A stretch of DNA of 64,000 nucleotides from Paucilactobacillus suebicus DSM 5007 = KCTC 3549 (GCF_001434475.1 NZ_AZGF01000006.1:1-64000), one strand, 5' to 3'; shown: positions 43,711 through 53,225, numbered from the stretch's first letter. Translations and numbers: made by a program. The notes: generated by a model from the sequence alone, not told the origin.

Positions 43711-45459
43711 TTACTCAAACTGCGCCTTATACAACCGCGCATAAGCCCCATTCTTATCCATCAACGACTGATGATCACCAGTTTCAACGACTTTACCGCT
43801 ATCTAGGACAATAATCTGATCAGCATTTTGAATCGTCGAAAGACGGTGCGCAATTACCAATGAAGTCCGTTCCTGCAACAAGTTATCCAGTGCGTGCTGA
43901 ATGGCCTTTTCTGATTCATTATCCAGACTAGCGGTTGCTTCGTCCAAAATAATCAGCGGTGCATCTTTTAACAGTGCCCTGGCAATCGCTACCCGTTGTT
44001 TTTGACCACCAGATAATTTCATCCCCCGTTCACCAACCTGTGTATCAAGCTGATCAGGTAAAGATTCAACAAATGATTTCAAATCTGCAAGGTCCAACAC
44101 CCGCCAAATATCGTCATAACTAGCACCTTGACGACCATACACAACGTTGTCGCGAATACTGCCGTCAATCATGTAAATATCTTGCGACACAATGGCCACA
44201 TTTTCACGTAACGAACTCATTTTCATATCACGAATTGACACACCATCATACTTGATATCGCCGCTATCGAGATCGTACAGTCTCACCAACATTCGCGTAA
44301 TGGTTGTCTTACCGGAACCAGAGCGACCAACTAGCGCAGTCGTCTTTCCTGCTGGAATATCAAAGCTCACATCGTTTAAAATTGGCTGGTTATTATACGA
44401 AAAGTTAATGTGATCCACGCTCACACCCTCATGAATGCCAGGAAAATCAACTGCATCTGGCGCATCGTTAACTTGTGGTTCATAACTTGAAACTTGCTCA
44501 ATTCGTCCATAGGATACCAGAGCTTGTTGCAGTTGATTCAGTAACCGTGATAATGATTGAATTGGTGATTGAACCATCGCCACATAACTAATATAGGCTA
44601 CCAGTTGTCCAACCGTTAATTGGCCCTTCATGATGAATAACGCACCCAGTAGCAGGATAATAGCGACTCCTAGGTAGTTGATTGTATCAATGGAAGGACT
44701 AAAAATGGCCTGGTTATAGCCGGCACTGATCATATTCTTACGGTTCTTATCGGCAATCTTGCCAAATCGATCCATCTCGTAAGGTTCACTCGTGTAACTC
44801 TTGATTAGATCAATTTGGGTCAACGTCTCTTGCATGCGATCAGACATTTGTCCTTGCGTTGCCCGAGCTGCCCGGAAGGCTTGATGAATCCGCGTCCGAA
44901 ACACTCGATATACTAAAAACATTAGTGGAAAAGTCAGACTAACGGCCAGAGCCATTTCCCAGTTAATCCAAAAGATTAATATGAGAACGCCGACAAAGGT
45001 AAACATATTACCAATCACACTCAACATATTAGAAGAAATCAAACTCTGCAAATTGTTGATGTCACTGGTCAGCCTTGTCATCAGATCACCAGTCTTACGA
45101 TCCTCAAAAAAGGCCGTATCCTGCTTCAAAATGTCATCGTATAAATTATTTCTCAGTTCCGTGATCGCGTTTTGACTCATCACGCTCATATAATAGGTCG
45201 ACAAGAAATTGAATGCAGCCAGTACCAACGCCGAAACAATTAAAATGCCAATTACGGCCAACAAGCGTGCCACGCTCTTATCCGGGATCACTTTATCGAT
45301 AATGTACTGTTCGATCTGTGGTACTACAAATTGAAGCAGCGTAATAATTGTTAGTGCAATGACATTCAACACTAGTAACCAGCGCTTTTTTAGCACAGTA
45401 CCAAAGACAAACTTAAACATACTCCCCATTATTGGTGTTTGTTCATCCATTACTTTCAC
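43711..45459 (-). CDS. ABC multidrug exporter, half-transporter (MsbA/BmrA type)
   Basis: 582 residues. Six membrane helices (about 25-320) are followed by one ATPase domain with Walker A GRSGSGKTT (about 378-386), Q-loop, signature LSGGQKQR (about 478-485), Walker B and D-loop (LIILDEATASLD), and H-loop (IAHRLSTI). It should function as a homodimer exporting lipids or drugs. A decayed TetR fragment lies just upstream and may once have been its regulator. Confidence 0.92.
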   Translation of the reverse strand: MKVMDEQTPIMGSMFKFVFGTVLKKRWLLVLNVIALTIITLLQFVVPQIEQYIIDKVIPDKSVARLLAVIGILIVSALVLAAFNFLSTYYMSVMSQNAITELRNNLYDDILKQDTAFFEDRKTGDLMTRLTSDINNLQSLISSNMLSVIGNMFTFVGVLILIFWINWEMALAVSLTFPLMFLVYRVFRTRIHQAFRAARATQGQMSDRMQETLTQIDLIKSYTSEPYEMDRFGKIADKNRKNMISAGYNQAIFSPSIDTINYLGVAIILLLGALFIMKGQLTVGQLVAYISYVAMVQSPIQSLSRLLNQLQQALVSYGRIEQVSSYEPQVNDAPDAVDFPGIHEGVSVDHINFSYNNQPILNDVSFDIPAGKTTALVGRSGSGKTTITRMLVRLYDLDSGDIKYDGVSIRDMKMSSLRENVAIVSQDIYMIDGSIRDNVVYGRQGASYDDIWRVLDLADLKSFVESLPDQLDTQVGERGMKLSGGQKQRVAIARALLKDAPLIILDEATASLDNESEKAIQHALDNLLQERTSLVIAHRLSTIQNADQIIVLDSGKVVETGDHQSLMDKNGAYARLYKAQFE

Positions 45460-45533
45460 CTTCTTAATTTTTTAATAAATGCGCCCGCAACTTTTTTAAA
45501 ATAACCGATATTGGTACACTGGCCGTTGAAAAA

Positions 45534-45746
45534 CTACTCAGCCATTTTTTTTACGAAGTTCGTAATCAAATTTTGAGGGTCAGATAGCCCTTTTTCAACT
45601 TCCGTATGACCAGCATTCGTTAACTGAATCAGCCCATGGATAAAGGCAAAAACCATTGCCTGGTTGATCCCATCCGAACTAAATTGATGTAACATCTCAA
45701 ACGTTCGCATGGCATTACCATGTAAATCTTCGTTTCCGGCGGTATT
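45534..45746 (-). pseudogene. C-terminal fragment of a TetR-type regulator
   Basis: About 70 codons end in LIQLTNAGHTEVEKGL-SDPQNL and VKKMAE then TAG. This is the ligand-domain end of a TetR/AcrR repressor. The helix-turn-helix half is missing, as the sequence changes abruptly at 45746/45747 to an unrelated fragment on the opposite strand. It is upstream of the ABC exporter and in the same direction. Confidence 0.7.
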
Positions 45747-45917
45747 TCAACCGATTTGAACAAACATCAAAGTGGAATCATGATGCGGACCGTAGAAGAA
45801 GGCGGTGGCTCGATCGCTAAGACCATGATGGATCACCAGAATCATCAAGGTAAAATCATCTTCCGTCTAGGCGTCACCCAAATTGCGCGCAACTTACTTT
45901 CAAGACGCAACAAATAA
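45747..45917 (+). pseudogene. C-terminal fragment of an unidentified gene
   Basis: 56 codons without a start codon, ending in a clean TAA: STDLNKHQSGIMMRTVEEGG, then IFRLGVTQIARNLLSR near the end. The reading is gene-like, but I cannot name the family. It abuts the TetR fragment exactly, so a deletion probably joined the 3' ends of two convergent genes. Confidence 0.5.
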
Positions 45918-45985
45918 TTAAGTCAAATACTAATTGCAACCACATATAATAGTCATCTGGATCCATAAATTCAAATAATCTGTTT

Positions 45986-46094
45986 TAGTCGAAAACTTGC
46001 TTTGCTACCGACACATAAAGCCTCCAAAACTAAGGTCCTATAATTCACAGGATTTTAGTCTTGGAGGCTTTATGTGTTAAAGATCAATCACCTT
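45986..46094 (-). repeat. palindromic 3'-UTR element E4
   Basis: In the sense direction it follows the stop codon of the SDR gene at once (TAA AAGGTGATTG). The core is ACACATAAAGCCTCCAA with TTGGAGGCTTTATGTGT and an inner imperfect stem. It closes with GCAAGTTTTCGACTA, a degenerate GCACGTTTAGACTA box. It is the most decayed copy. Confidence 0.6.
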
Positions 46095-46919
46095 TTATTT
46101 ATCTAGTTTATTGATTGCGTAAGTCATAACACCCTTAAATAGGTGCTGATGAACTCGCGCAATGTGACCGACAAGGTGATCGCCAATAGAATGGTAATAA
46201 CGATATTTCGGCTTTGGGTCAGTGGCTGCTTTATAAAAGACTTCTGCCAAATCATCGGATGTTGCGTTTGAGCTGTTCCCCATGCGAGTAAATAACCTGG
46301 TTGTGTTATCAACTATCTTGGCATACGGCGAATCCTCTTTCAGATTCTTTTTGGCATTTGCCATGGCAATCTCCATCCAGGACGATTGGGTGCCACCTGG
46401 TTCAACAATGACTGATCGAATACCAAACTGACTTACTTCAGTATCCAACGTATCAGACCAAACATTCAAAGCATGCTTAGTTACGTAATACCAACCGCCC
46501 AGGGGTGAATACATTTCACCACCAATTGATGAAATATTAACGATGCGTCCAGCCTGTTGACTACGCATTGTTGGCAGGACTAATTTAGTTATCTCAGCTG
46601 CACCAAATAAGTTGGTATCAACCTGTTTGTGTGCATTTTCCATACTAACTTCTTCAAGTGGTCCGTATTCACCATAACCGGCATTATTAATTAACACATC
46701 AATACCGTTAGCATCTTCTAGTGCGTCGTGTGTAAATTTTTTAATTGACTCACTGCTAGTAACGTCCAATGACATCGCATGAATTGTGTCACCCGTTGGA
46801 ATTTTTTCTACCCGCCGTGCACCGGCATACACTTCCCAACCACGTTCGGCAAATAATTCAGTTGCTGCATAACCCATACCGCTTGATGCACCAGTGATAA
46901 ATACTACTCTTCTAGCCAT
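46095..46919 (-). CDS. SDR-family oxidoreductase (classical)
   Basis: ATG 46919 has GGGGCGG upstream and gives a proper N-terminus (274 residues), whereas the frame opens at 46952. Rossmann motif TGASSGMG (about 8-15), NNAG (about 82-85), Ser-Tyr-Lys in NISSIGGE and YYVTKHALN. Such enzymes use NAD(P)H to reduce carbonyls. The TetR gene about 130 bp upstream in the same direction may control it. The substrate is unknown. Confidence 0.87.
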   Translation of the reverse strand: MARRVVFITGASSGMGYAATELFAERGWEVYAGARRVEKIPTGDTIHAMSLDVTSSESIKKFTHDALEDANGIDVLINNAGYGEYGPLEEVSMENAHKQVDTNLFGAAEITKLVLPTMRSQQAGRIVNISSIGGEMYSPLGGWYYVTKHALNVWSDTLDTEVSQFGIRSVIVEPGGTQSSWMEIAMANAKKNLKEDSPYAKIVDNTTRLFTRMGNSSNATSDDLAEVFYKAATDPKPKYRYYHSIGDHLVGHIARVHQHLFKGVMTYAINKLDK

Positions 46920-47050
46920 TTGAACCGCCCCTTTATTTAATAATCGTTGCATGTCGAATTAAACACCTGTTGTTAATGATTCTCTGTATGGTGCGATACT
47001 ACCCGGCCGGCTAATTTAAGTCAACCGATCTATCATGCGCAAATGGGTAA

Positions 47051-47587
47051 TTACGTCAGCATCCCCATTGCGCTCTTAACCATCGGCTTCACAACTTTTG
47101 CCAGCTCGCCGTACTTAACTTCTGGCATGCTCTTAAACCATTCGGCCATCATCCCCAGAATTCCGCTCGCCACATACTTCATGACTAGGCGATTATGGAC
47201 GTTATGCTGATTATTCAACACTACCTGACACAAGCTCTGATAAAAGGCGTCCACAAAATTATCAACCAATCGTAAGTGGCGCTGATCGGTGAAAATCAGT
47301 CTCAGGCCAGTGTAATTTTCGGTAACTAGCCGATCAAACGCACTGAGTAATTCATTGACGTCCGCATACTGTGCAGACAAAGTCTGGCGAGCCTGTTCAT
47401 TTAGGTAATCGCTATAGCTATCGAAAACCGCTGGAACATTGCTGAACGTGCGGTAAAAGGTGCGCCTGGTAATGTCTGCCATACTGCACAACTCAGTGAC
47501 AGTAATATCATCAATATTCTTAGTTGCCAGAATGGTAAATAAAGCCGTCCACAATTTCCGTTGAGTTTTAACGATCCGTTTATCCAT
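47051..47587 (-). CDS. TetR/AcrR-family regulator
   Basis: I start at ATG 47587 because GGTGGGGG lies about 8 nt before it (178 residues). The helix-turn-helix is ITVTELCSMADITRRTFYRTF (about 28-48, sequence broken here only by the usual turn). The C-terminal domain is helical with the TetR_C_33-type pattern. It reads toward the SDR gene at 46095 and is probably its regulator. Confidence 0.85.
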   Translation of the reverse strand: MDKRIVKTQRKLWTALFTILATKNIDDITVTELCSMADITRRTFYRTFSNVPAVFDSYSDYLNEQARQTLSAQYADVNELLSAFDRLVTENYTGLRLIFTDQRHLRLVDNFVDAFYQSLCQVVLNNQHNVHNRLVMKYVASGILGMMAEWFKSMPEVKYGELAKVVKPMVKSAMGMLT

Positions 47588-47640
47588 AATGGCCCCCACC
47601 TTTGACTAATCTGTTATTAATCATCAGTATAACCATTTAA

Positions 47641-47768
47641 AAAAAGAGTGCAAAAACCGGCGTTTTGCTCCCAGAACATAAGGCTCCAAAGGCTAAAATC
47701 CCGAATTAGGATTTTGGCCTTTGGAGCCTTATGTGACCGGGGGCAGCCGGCTTTTACACGTTTAGACT
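47641..47768 (+). repeat. palindromic element E5
   Basis: AAAGAGTGCAAAAACCGGC opens it and GCCGGCTTTTACACGTTTAG closes it. Stems are AAAACCGGC/GCCGGCTTTT, TTGCTCCC/GGGGGCAG and ACATAAGGCTCCAAAGG/CCTTTGGAGCCTTATGT. It is the best-preserved single copy. Unlike most members it has no same-strand gene ending just before it. It lies between a TetR promoter region and the 3' end of the SDR gene at 47822. Confidence 0.75.
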
Positions 47769-47821
47769 ATATAAGTTAAAGCATTAAACAATGAACCTTG
47801 GTACCATCTACAGACTATCAA

Positions 47822-48565
47822 TTACCGAGCACTAAACCCACCATCAACAACAAACTCAGCCCCAGTAGCGAATGCCGATGCATCTGAAGCGAGATAAACA
47901 CAGATATTGCCGATATCTTCCGGCTTGCCCGTGTGTCCCTGAGGAGTTAACTTACTCATAGCTTGATCAACTTCATCTGGAATCATGTTAGTTTTCACGA
48001 AGCCGGGATGCACAGAGTTAACCCGAATATTGTCTCCATTAGTCGTTGCGTCTAAGGCAGCTGACTTAGTGAGCAAACGAGAACCACCCTTGCTGGCATT
48101 ATAAGCCGCCGCATTAGGTTCACCAACGATTCCTTCCACAGACGAAATATTGATAATTGAACCACCGTTTCCCCGTTTCATAGCCTTCATACCATGTTTG
48201 ATGCCCAGAAAGGTCCCGGTTAGGTTAATGCCCATGACCCGGTTCCAATCCTCTAAGGTTTCTTCATCAATCGAAACAGGATTTGGAAATACCCCTGCAT
48301 TATTAACCAGAACGTCTAGATGACCATAACTAGCAACCACGTCCTTCGTAACGGATGCCCAATTATCTTCATCAGTAACTTCTAACTCTTTAAACTCTGC
48401 GACATCATGGTTTTGAGCTAGAAATGTTTGCGTTTCATCATGCAGGCTGTGACCCGTAATAATCACCTTGGCGCCCTGAGCTACAAAACATTGTGCAATT
48501 CCCAGTCCAATGCCAGTTGTTGATCCAGAAATTAATGCGACTTTTCCTTCAAGTTGTTTAGTCAT
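47822..48565 (-). CDS. SDR-family oxidoreductase (FabG/hydroxysteroid-dehydrogenase type)
   Basis: 247 residues, complete. TGIGLG cofactor loop (about 17-22), NNAGVFPNP (about 88-96), catalytic Ser in INISSVEG, Tyr and Lys in YNASKGGS (about 154-161), and the C-terminal FVVDGGFSA seen in this group. It probably uses NAD(P)H on an alcohol or ketone. Its own promoter region separates it from the decayed TetR gene upstream, which might have been its repressor. Confidence 0.88.
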   Translation of the reverse strand: MTKQLEGKVALISGSTTGIGLGIAQCFVAQGAKVIITGHSLHDETQTFLAQNHDVAEFKELEVTDEDNWASVTKDVVASYGHLDVLVNNAGVFPNPVSIDEETLEDWNRVMGINLTGTFLGIKHGMKAMKRGNGGSIINISSVEGIVGEPNAAAYNASKGGSRLLTKSAALDATTNGDNIRVNSVHPGFVKTNMIPDEVDQAMSKLTPQGHTGKPEDIGNICVYLASDASAFATGAEFVVDGGFSAR

Positions 48566-48681
48566 AATCGACCCTCCAAATATTCGTTTTGTTTTTACAA
48601 TTAATCACGATATCACGATTAACCGGCAACAAACCGAATATCAACAGTACCGATACAATCTAGTCCAACCTTGTATCTTAT

Positions 48682-49224
48682 CTAGTTAAAAAACCATTCA
48701 CTCGCATCACCATATAATTTAGCAACCGTCTCTGGCTGATCCTCACCAGGTAAATCCTGACTGCTGGTCAAGCCGGTACGTGCCATTACGTAGCAAAGGC
48801 CTTGATAGCTGTCTCTATATGATGCTATTTCGTCTATGTCAATCTTAATTGGTGCTCCCGGTAGTACTGGTACCAGTTCATCACGTTCATAAATGCAATC
48901 ACCATCTAAAATCTTTCAGACGCCATTTTGTTTTGTCAGTCTGGTTAAAATCCGCGCAAAAGAATGAAGATCCACTTTTTGACTGTCTAGTTCGATGCGT
49001 GGTGACAACATCATGACTGCCATTTCGCCAATTCCGTCATAGTGCCGATAGAATGTTTGGCGAGCAACCCCTGCATTCTGGCACAGTTTGGTAACCTGCA
49101 ACGTGTTAAAGTCATTACCCGTTTCATAGTATGCTTGCAACGCCGCAAACAGTTTATCCTGGGTTGCTCGCAATCGTTTGTCTGGTTTGTGGTAATAAGC
49201 AACTGGAATTTTAGCTTGGCTCAT
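48682..49224 (-). pseudogene. TetR-like gene fused to an unidentified C-terminal frame through a stop codon
   Basis: The frame 48916-49224 has a proper ribosome site (GAGGAG) and a TetR-type helix-turn-helix (LCQNAGVARQTFYRHYDGIG, about 47-66) but ends after 102 codons, while TetR proteins are usually about 180-200. Past the TGA at 48916-48918 the same frame stays open for 77 codons to 48684. That segment (DGDCIYERDELVPVL, then LPGEDQPETVAKLYGDASEW) is protein-like but does not look like a TetR ligand domain. I take the locus as a decayed gene or junction. Confidence 0.55.
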
Positions 49225-49250
49225 CTAGATCTCCTCTTATCTGAACACTA

Positions 49251-49708
49251 CTGATGAACATCAACTTTGATAATTTGCGCCTTGTCCATCAGGCGGATAC
49301 TTTCTTGCAAGTGGTGAATTAATGCTAGTTGATCCAAGAAGATCATGTTGCTCAAAAAGATTTGGCTTCTCGATTGCACATTACTGCTCAATCGACAGCA
49401 TAATTTGTCCGCAAGCTTGAAAAAAAGGCCTCGTTCAGAGAGAAAAATCAACAACAGACCGTCGAATCACCATTGTCAGTTTAACAGACAGTGATCGTCA
49501 TGAAGCTAGTAAAGTAATGCAAGAAATTCCCGGATTTTTAGAAGTTCTAAACGATGAAGAGCTGGATCAGTTCAGTGATATTTTGTCTAAAATTATTGAT
49601 GGTATGTACCAAGAAATCAAGGCTGCTGATCCAACTTGGTTCAACAAAATGCATCAAATTCAATCACACTATCTTTCAAAAATGTTCCATGACGGTGAAA
49701 AAGAGTAA
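49251..49708 (+). pseudogene. MarR-family regulator, decayed
   Basis: Reading across frames gives a MarR protein: NINFDNLRLVHQADTFL, then DHVAQKDLASRLHITAQSTA (stop) FVRKLEKKGLVQRE and DRRITIVSLTDSDR, the wing motif of the family. Stop codons (TAA and TAG near 49345-49352, TAA at about 49403) and at least one frameshift interrupt it. The 3' part (49517-49708, 63 codons) is still open and could make a helical stub. Confidence 0.75.
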
Positions 49709-49846
49709 TATATGCACATTTAACGATCAGTTATCTAATATAAAGACAATAATATTGCCATTTTGAACGTTTTCGTATACGATATTCTTGCTAGCAAATA
49801 TTTAGCGCTCTCCAATGCGCAATTATTTAGTTAGTACAATTGAGTT

Positions 49847-49882
49847 TGTCCCCTGAACCATCACTTCAGGGGGCTTTTTTTA
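49847..49882 (+). terminator. terminator without an intact upstream gene
   Basis: CCCCTGAA pairs with TTCAGGGG, and T7 follows. The nearest same-strand gene is the dead MarR gene, so it is probably its old terminator. Confidence 0.7.
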
Positions 49883-49974
49883 TTTCACAAGGCGTTTGAA
49901 TTTTATCCACGAATTTCAGATAGTATACTGACATTATCGATAGTCGTATGCACATTTTCCAAGGAAGTGACGTC

Positions 49975-50400
49975 GTGAGTAAAAATAAACCGCGTGGATT
50001 GGAACCACTTGTAAAAATGCGAATCCTTGATCTTTATTTCGGTGGTAAATCTACTAAAGATATTAGTAATTACCTTGATATTCCTGCTATGGCCATTAAC
50101 CGTTTTATCAAACACTTCAATGAATATAATGATACATTTACCGTGCCACTCACCGTTAGCCGTGCTCGCTTAATTCATCGATCACTGCGATACTACATGA
50201 GACATGAATTGGCAGAATTTGGTAACTTTGATAGTTACACTGATTATATCCCTGCTATTTGGCAGCATATTAGAGACATTTCAACGGAACACGATGCTAA
50301 ATCTGAGGAAATCCGCCAATCATACTTTGAAAAAATGAAATTATGTGAGCAATGGAAGGCATTGGATTTTCAAATGATGCAGGCAATATACAAAAAATGA
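49975..50400 (+). CDS. hypothetical protein with an N-terminal helix-turn-helix
   Basis: AAGGAAG lies 7 nt before a GTG at 49975, so I start there (141 residues); an ATG at 49948 has no ribosome site. A helix-turn-helix-like segment, TKDISNYLDIPAMAINRFIK, lies at about residues 27-46. The rest is helical. It could be a small regulator, but I cannot place it in a family. A compact terminator overlaps its stop codon. Confidence 0.6.
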   Translation: MSKNKPRGLEPLVKMRILDLYFGGKSTKDISNYLDIPAMAINRFIKHFNEYNDTFTVPLTVSRARLIHRSLRYYMRHELAEFGNFDSYTDYIPAIWQHIRDISTEHDAKSEEIRQSYFEKMKLCEQWKALDFQMMQAIYKK

Positions 50401-50424
50401 CAGTCAAAGTGGCTGTCATTTTTT
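50397..50424 (+). terminator. terminator overlapping a stop codon
   Basis: ATGACAG pairs with CTGTCAT and is followed by T6. The stem includes the TGA stop of the upstream gene. Confidence 0.75.
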
Positions 50425-50533
50425 GTCCTCAAGCTATGGTTTAGACGTCGTTTTTCAATTAAACTGACTATAAGATATAAATTAACACATGATTATGTAA
50501 GATCAACAACATCAATTCTTGGGGGAATCGTAA

Positions 50534-51586
50534 ATGAAAAAACAGGTATCTATGTTGCTGGCAACGACCATTGTCTTGCTTGGGGCAGCAGGCTGTGGCA
50601 ATTCAAGCCAAAAAAGCAGCAGTTCGAGTAGCAAATCTAGTGCTGCAACTAGCTCAAAGTCAGTATCAAGTTCTACAAGCGCCAACAAAATGAATTTCGA
50701 CCAAATTACTAATGGCGACTACACCACTTTGCAGGGTAACTGGAAAGAAGTTGGCTACGCCGCTAAAGGCAGTGATGAGAATCAATTAACGGCGGGTAGT
50801 TCAGATTCGCTAACAGTTTCAGCAGATCAAATTAAGAACGGTGACATGAGTGTTGAGGGTAATAAATTAACTGATACTAATGGCAGTCACGGACTAAAAT
50901 TTAGCACTAAAGATAATATCCTCACAGCGGAACTAAGGGACGCTGACACAGCTTCAATTAACTGGACTGTAACGTTTTATCCAAAAGGCACCTTCAATAA
51001 ATTTACCACCGACAATGGATCAGTTGGTAATAAACAAAATCTGATTGTTATTTGGACCAGCAATAACTCTTACGAAGAAGTTTTTGCAGAAGATTCGACT
51101 AGCAACAGTAGCGCTTCGTCCAGCAGTACATCCCAAAATTCAACTAATAAATCAGCTACCAGTTCAACTAAGACATCATCAAGCGCGGATATCGATTTAA
51201 CTCAGCTGACCAGCAATAATTTTGCTAGCCTGGTCGGTACTTGGAAAAATCCGTCAGACGGTCAAACCATCGTTGTCACTTCTAAGACTACTACACCACC
51301 CGCAGGCAGTAGCTATGCCGCTTCTGTTGGTGCTGTGATCAGTGGACAAGATCAGGATGGCTATCCCACTGTAATCACCTCAGGTAGTACCCAAGATGGT
51401 TATATGATGGGGTCTTATGGAACATTTAACCCGGATGTTTCTGAAGGATCAGGACTACAACCGATCAGTATCATCCCCAAAGGTGTCAAAGCTGGCAGCA
51501 CTGATGATTCAGACTCCAGCAAAGCACGCTTAATCATGGGTGGTGGTCAAAGCGGCTATCAATCTCAAGCTTACTACAAAGAATAA
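50534..51586 (+). CDS. lipoprotein with two DUF6287-like units
   Basis: 350 residues. A lipoprotein signal (LLGAAGCGN, lipidated Cys about residue 21) is followed by a serine-rich linker. Two related units follow: FDQITNGDYTTLQGNWKEVG (about 56-75) and LTQLTSNNFASLVGTWKNPS (about 222-241). The second begins after another Ser/Thr linker. DUF6287-type proteins are anchored to the outer face of the membrane in lactic acid bacteria and their function is unknown. It is monocistronic with a GGGGG ribosome site. Confidence 0.75.
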   Translation: MKKQVSMLLATTIVLLGAAGCGNSSQKSSSSSSKSSAATSSKSVSSSTSANKMNFDQITNGDYTTLQGNWKEVGYAAKGSDENQLTAGSSDSLTVSADQIKNGDMSVEGNKLTDTNGSHGLKFSTKDNILTAELRDADTASINWTVTFYPKGTFNKFTTDNGSVGNKQNLIVIWTSNNSYEEVFAEDSTSNSSASSSSTSQNSTNKSATSSTKTSSSADIDLTQLTSNNFASLVGTWKNPSDGQTIVVTSKTTTPPAGSSYAASVGAVISGQDQDGYPTVITSGSTQDGYMMGSYGTFNPDVSEGSGLQPISIIPKGVKAGSTDDSDSSKARLIMGGGQSGYQSQAYYKE

Positions 51587-51599
51587 ATAGTGCTAATTA

Positions 51600-51650
51600 A
51601 AAAAAAGGCTCATCTCCGACCGGTTGACGGTCAGTGATGAGCTTTTTTAT
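51600..51650. terminator. bidirectional terminator
   Basis: AGGCTCATC-GACCG pairs with CGGTC-GATGAGC, flanked by A7 on the left and T6 on the right. It serves the lipoprotein gene and the convergent MFS gene. Confidence 0.8.
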
Positions 51651-51674
51651 TCGGCAATATTTCAAATTTGCACA

Positions 51675-52853
51675 TTATTTATAATATTCAGTTTGCCTGT
51701 GTTTGAAACGAACCACAATGAAAATTGTCAAATCGACAATTATAATTGCTGCGGCGCAAACTCCAAACAACGCATGATATGAAATGCTTTCAATAATTAG
51801 CCCGCCAAATAGCGGTCCCAACGCTTTACCAGCTGAAGAGAACGCATTAGTCAAGCCTTGATACTTACCCTTCACTTCAACCGGCGATAGGTCGTTCACA
51901 ATTGCCGGAATGGTTGGAAATGCCGTCGCCTCACCGACCGTCAAAATAATCATCGCAATCACAAAATCAACGTATCTGTGCGCCCAAAGTAAGACTATGA
52001 AAGATGCGGCACAGAAACAAATCCCGATATACACTGGCAGATAAATGTTCTTAATTCGATGACTTAACCAGCCCATTAATACTTGCAGGGCAACAATTAA
52101 TGCGGCGTTCATCGTCCACAGCAAACTGTATAATGGCATTGAAATTCCCTGACCAGTAATGTACACAGACATGTTGCTGACCCACTGCTCGTACATAATC
52201 CAAATTACACCCAGTGAAATAAAGAATGTCCACATAATCGTTAAGTTGGCTCGAGGCAACTTAATAGTCGGTGTCTTTTTTTCCATTTTAGTCTTAGGAG
52301 CTTGTCGTTTGACGCGGTAAAATCGAAGTACCACAAATAGAAATACTACATACAAACATGAGGTCACGATAAACATTGGTGCCACACTGCCATGGTACAT
52401 GAAACCAACAACTGAAGTCCCCAACACGATACCTAAATTAATCGCAAAATAGATCATGTTAAATACATAGCGACCGTCCCTGCCGCGAATTAGCGTTCCT
52501 AAGGAATTGACCAGTGTTGTCAACCAACCATTGAAGAACCCCACCACTGCTAGTAGTAACGGATAAACTGGCCACCCGTTCAAAAATACTAGGCTCACCA
52601 TCGCTGCAATATCAATCAGTAAACCGATCGTCATTAATATTTGCGGATTAGTTTTGTCAAATAAAATACCGCTTAAGTAGCTACCAACCACGTTCGTGCC
52701 TGAGTACATCAATAACACGACACCGATTGTTGTGAGTGTTTGATGCAACTCATTATGCAAATAAATTGTCGTTAGTGGCCAAATAAAACTTGTTCCGATA
52801 CTGCTAAGAAACGCACCAACGATTAACCATCGCAGCTTCAGTGAGTGTTGCAC
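51675..52853 (-). CDS. MFS transporter, 12 helices (DHA1-like)
   Basis: 392 residues from a GTG start 7 nt after AGGAGG. Twelve helices, with a motif-A-like SGILFDKTNPQIL between helices 2 and 3 (about 61-73), of the YttB/MDR-type group. The substrate is unknown. It lies between the lipoprotein gene and the E6-E8 hairpin array. Confidence 0.85.
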   Translation of the reverse strand: MQHSLKLRWLIVGAFLSSIGTSFIWPLTTIYLHNELHQTLTTIGVVLLMYSGTNVVGSYLSGILFDKTNPQILMTIGLLIDIAAMVSLVFLNGWPVYPLLLAVVGFFNGWLTTLVNSLGTLIRGRDGRYVFNMIYFAINLGIVLGTSVVGFMYHGSVAPMFIVTSCLYVVFLFVVLRFYRVKRQAPKTKMEKKTPTIKLPRANLTIMWTFFISLGVIWIMYEQWVSNMSVYITGQGISMPLYSLLWTMNAALIVALQVLMGWLSHRIKNIYLPVYIGICFCAASFIVLLWAHRYVDFVIAMIILTVGEATAFPTIPAIVNDLSPVEVKGKYQGLTNAFSSAGKALGPLFGGLIIESISYHALFGVCAAAIIIVDLTIFIVVRFKHRQTEYYK

Positions 52854-52970
52854 TGGGCATCCTCCTTTTTACTTTTGGTTATGATTACCTGATGATAAAA
52901 ATAGAGGTGATTTTCACCTTTGGATTGGTGGAAAAGACCTCTTGGTTTTGTTTTTTTAATACAGGATTGT

Positions 52971-53099
52971 TGAAACGTGCTGCAATAGCCCTGAGGCCCA
53001 TGGATAGTGACCTTTTAACCATCAATCGCAAAGACCACGATCAATGATTAAAAGCCCACTATCCACCAGCCTCAACCCGGGCTTTTCCGCACTCTATTT
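52971..53099 (-). repeat. palindromic element E6 (tandem unit 1)
   Basis: It has closing box GCACGTTTCAACAA, opening box ATAGAGTGCGG, and stems AGCCC/GGGCT, GGATAGTG/CACTATCC, CTTTTAA/TTAAAAG and GATNGATT-type. The unit is followed, without spacer, by E7 at 53099. Confidence 0.8.
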
Positions 53100-53225
53100 G
53101 AAACGTGCTGCTTGAGCCCAGATCACTCCGCTTAACACAATAAATCAAATTATTCCAAAATCGGGAATAATTAGATTTATCATGTTAATGCTCATGATCT
53201 AACCGGGCTCTTCCGCACTCTATTT
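53099..53225 (-). repeat. palindromic element E7 (tandem unit 2)
   Basis: Same opening and closing boxes as E6. Stems GAGCCC/GGGCTC, GATCA/TGATC, TTAACA/TGTTAA, ATAAAT/ATTTAT and ATTATTCC/GGAATAAT are separated by symmetric internal loops. The stem sequences are entirely different from E6 and E8. Confidence 0.8.
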
